A model generated the notes under the pieces. That model was not told where the DNA came from and made no database searches. It worked only from the letters and a program-made list of their open reading frames with translations. 5,200 bases of DNA, from positions 1-5,200 of the forward strand of contig CAZKPU010000138.1 in the NCBI GenBank assembly GCA_964554715.1. Direction: 5' to 3'. Positions 5,182 to 5,200 of the stretch are shown piece after piece. The position numbers were made by a program, and so were the translations under genes. This stretch comes from RXOA01 sp964554715. GTDB lineage: Bacteria; Bipolaricaulota; Bipolaricaulia; UBA7950; UBA9294. How positions within the stretch are numbered: position 1 is the first letter of the stretch; every line of letters begins with the position of its first letter.

Positions 5182-5200
5182 GGAAAGTCCGGACTCCGCA
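5136..5200 (+). ncRNA. rnpB: RNase P RNA, 5' end (3' partial, runs off the window)
   Basis: RNase P RNA is the catalytic RNA that removes the 5' leader of precursor tRNAs. Conserved region I, GAGGAAAGTCC, is at 5180-5190, followed by GGACTCC as in most bacterial rnpB genes. Upstream, GGAGATCGC (5150-5158) fits the 5' strand of helix P2. A small P3 hairpin pairs GGAGAG (5159-5164) with CTCTCT (5172-5177). P3 is short, more like Bacillus than the long E. coli P3. The 5' end is estimated by aligning these parts with the Bacillus subtilis layout and may be off by 10 or more bases; the P1 partner and the rest of the RNA lie beyond the window. The first 40 or so bases overlap the end of the TPM gene. 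Confidence 0.88.

Noticed and set aside
1..5200. CRISPR arrays, insertion sequences, attachment sites or phage genes
   Set aside because: No regularly spaced repeats, transposase-like frames, terminal repeats or duplicated tRNA ends were seen. The window is conserved housekeeping sequence.

Overview
The window is a compact stretch of bacterial chromosome, moderately GC-rich, with every recognisable gene on the + strand. It reads as a housekeeping core for replication, repair and RNA processing, not as an accessory island. The order is: end of a large membrane-anchored protein, tRNA-Pro(TGG), dnaX, ybaB/ebfC, recR, a coiled-coil zinc-ribbon protein, a TPM-domain membrane protein, and the 5' end of the RNase P RNA gene (rnpB). 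The organism is a bacterium: DnaX and RecR are bacterial in type, the promoters look sigma70-like, the Shine-Dalgarno motifs are ordinary, and conserved region I of bacterial RNase P RNA is present. The tRNA does not encode its CCA end, which argues against most gammaproteobacteria. The phylum cannot be fixed from the window; an uncultured or deep-branching lineage is possible but is only inference.

Bases 1-738 hold the C-terminal part of a membrane protein that starts before the window. A 150-base gap follows, with a sigma70-like promoter and a complete tRNA-Pro. Bases 889-3466 form a tightly coupled dnaX-ybaB-recR unit in which each start overlaps the previous stop. This cluster is widely conserved: the clamp-loader tau/gamma subunit, a nucleoid-associated protein and the RecFOR mediator.

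Bases 3467-3733 (267 bases) contain no credible gene. They hold several GC-rich inverted repeats, including two mutually exclusive hairpins, and end in a promoter with an eight-C spacer tract and a strong ribosome binding site. That promoter should drive the second unit: a COG1579-type coiled-coil zinc-ribbon protein, then a TPM-domain protein with a signal peptide, one membrane helix and a C-terminal zinc ribbon. The tail of the second gene runs into rnpB, whose conserved region I lies at 5180-5190, so the RNA gene and the coding sequence overlap.

No wholly new system is evident. Points worth a second look are: GATC about fourfold over random expectation (about 78 sites by hand count); a DnaX frameshift-like site (SD-like motif, C7 tract, hairpin) just after the core domains; a RecR whose conserved Toprim glutamate is alanine; a C8 tract that sets promoter spacing; the alternative hairpins after recR; and the TPM gene/rnpB overlap.
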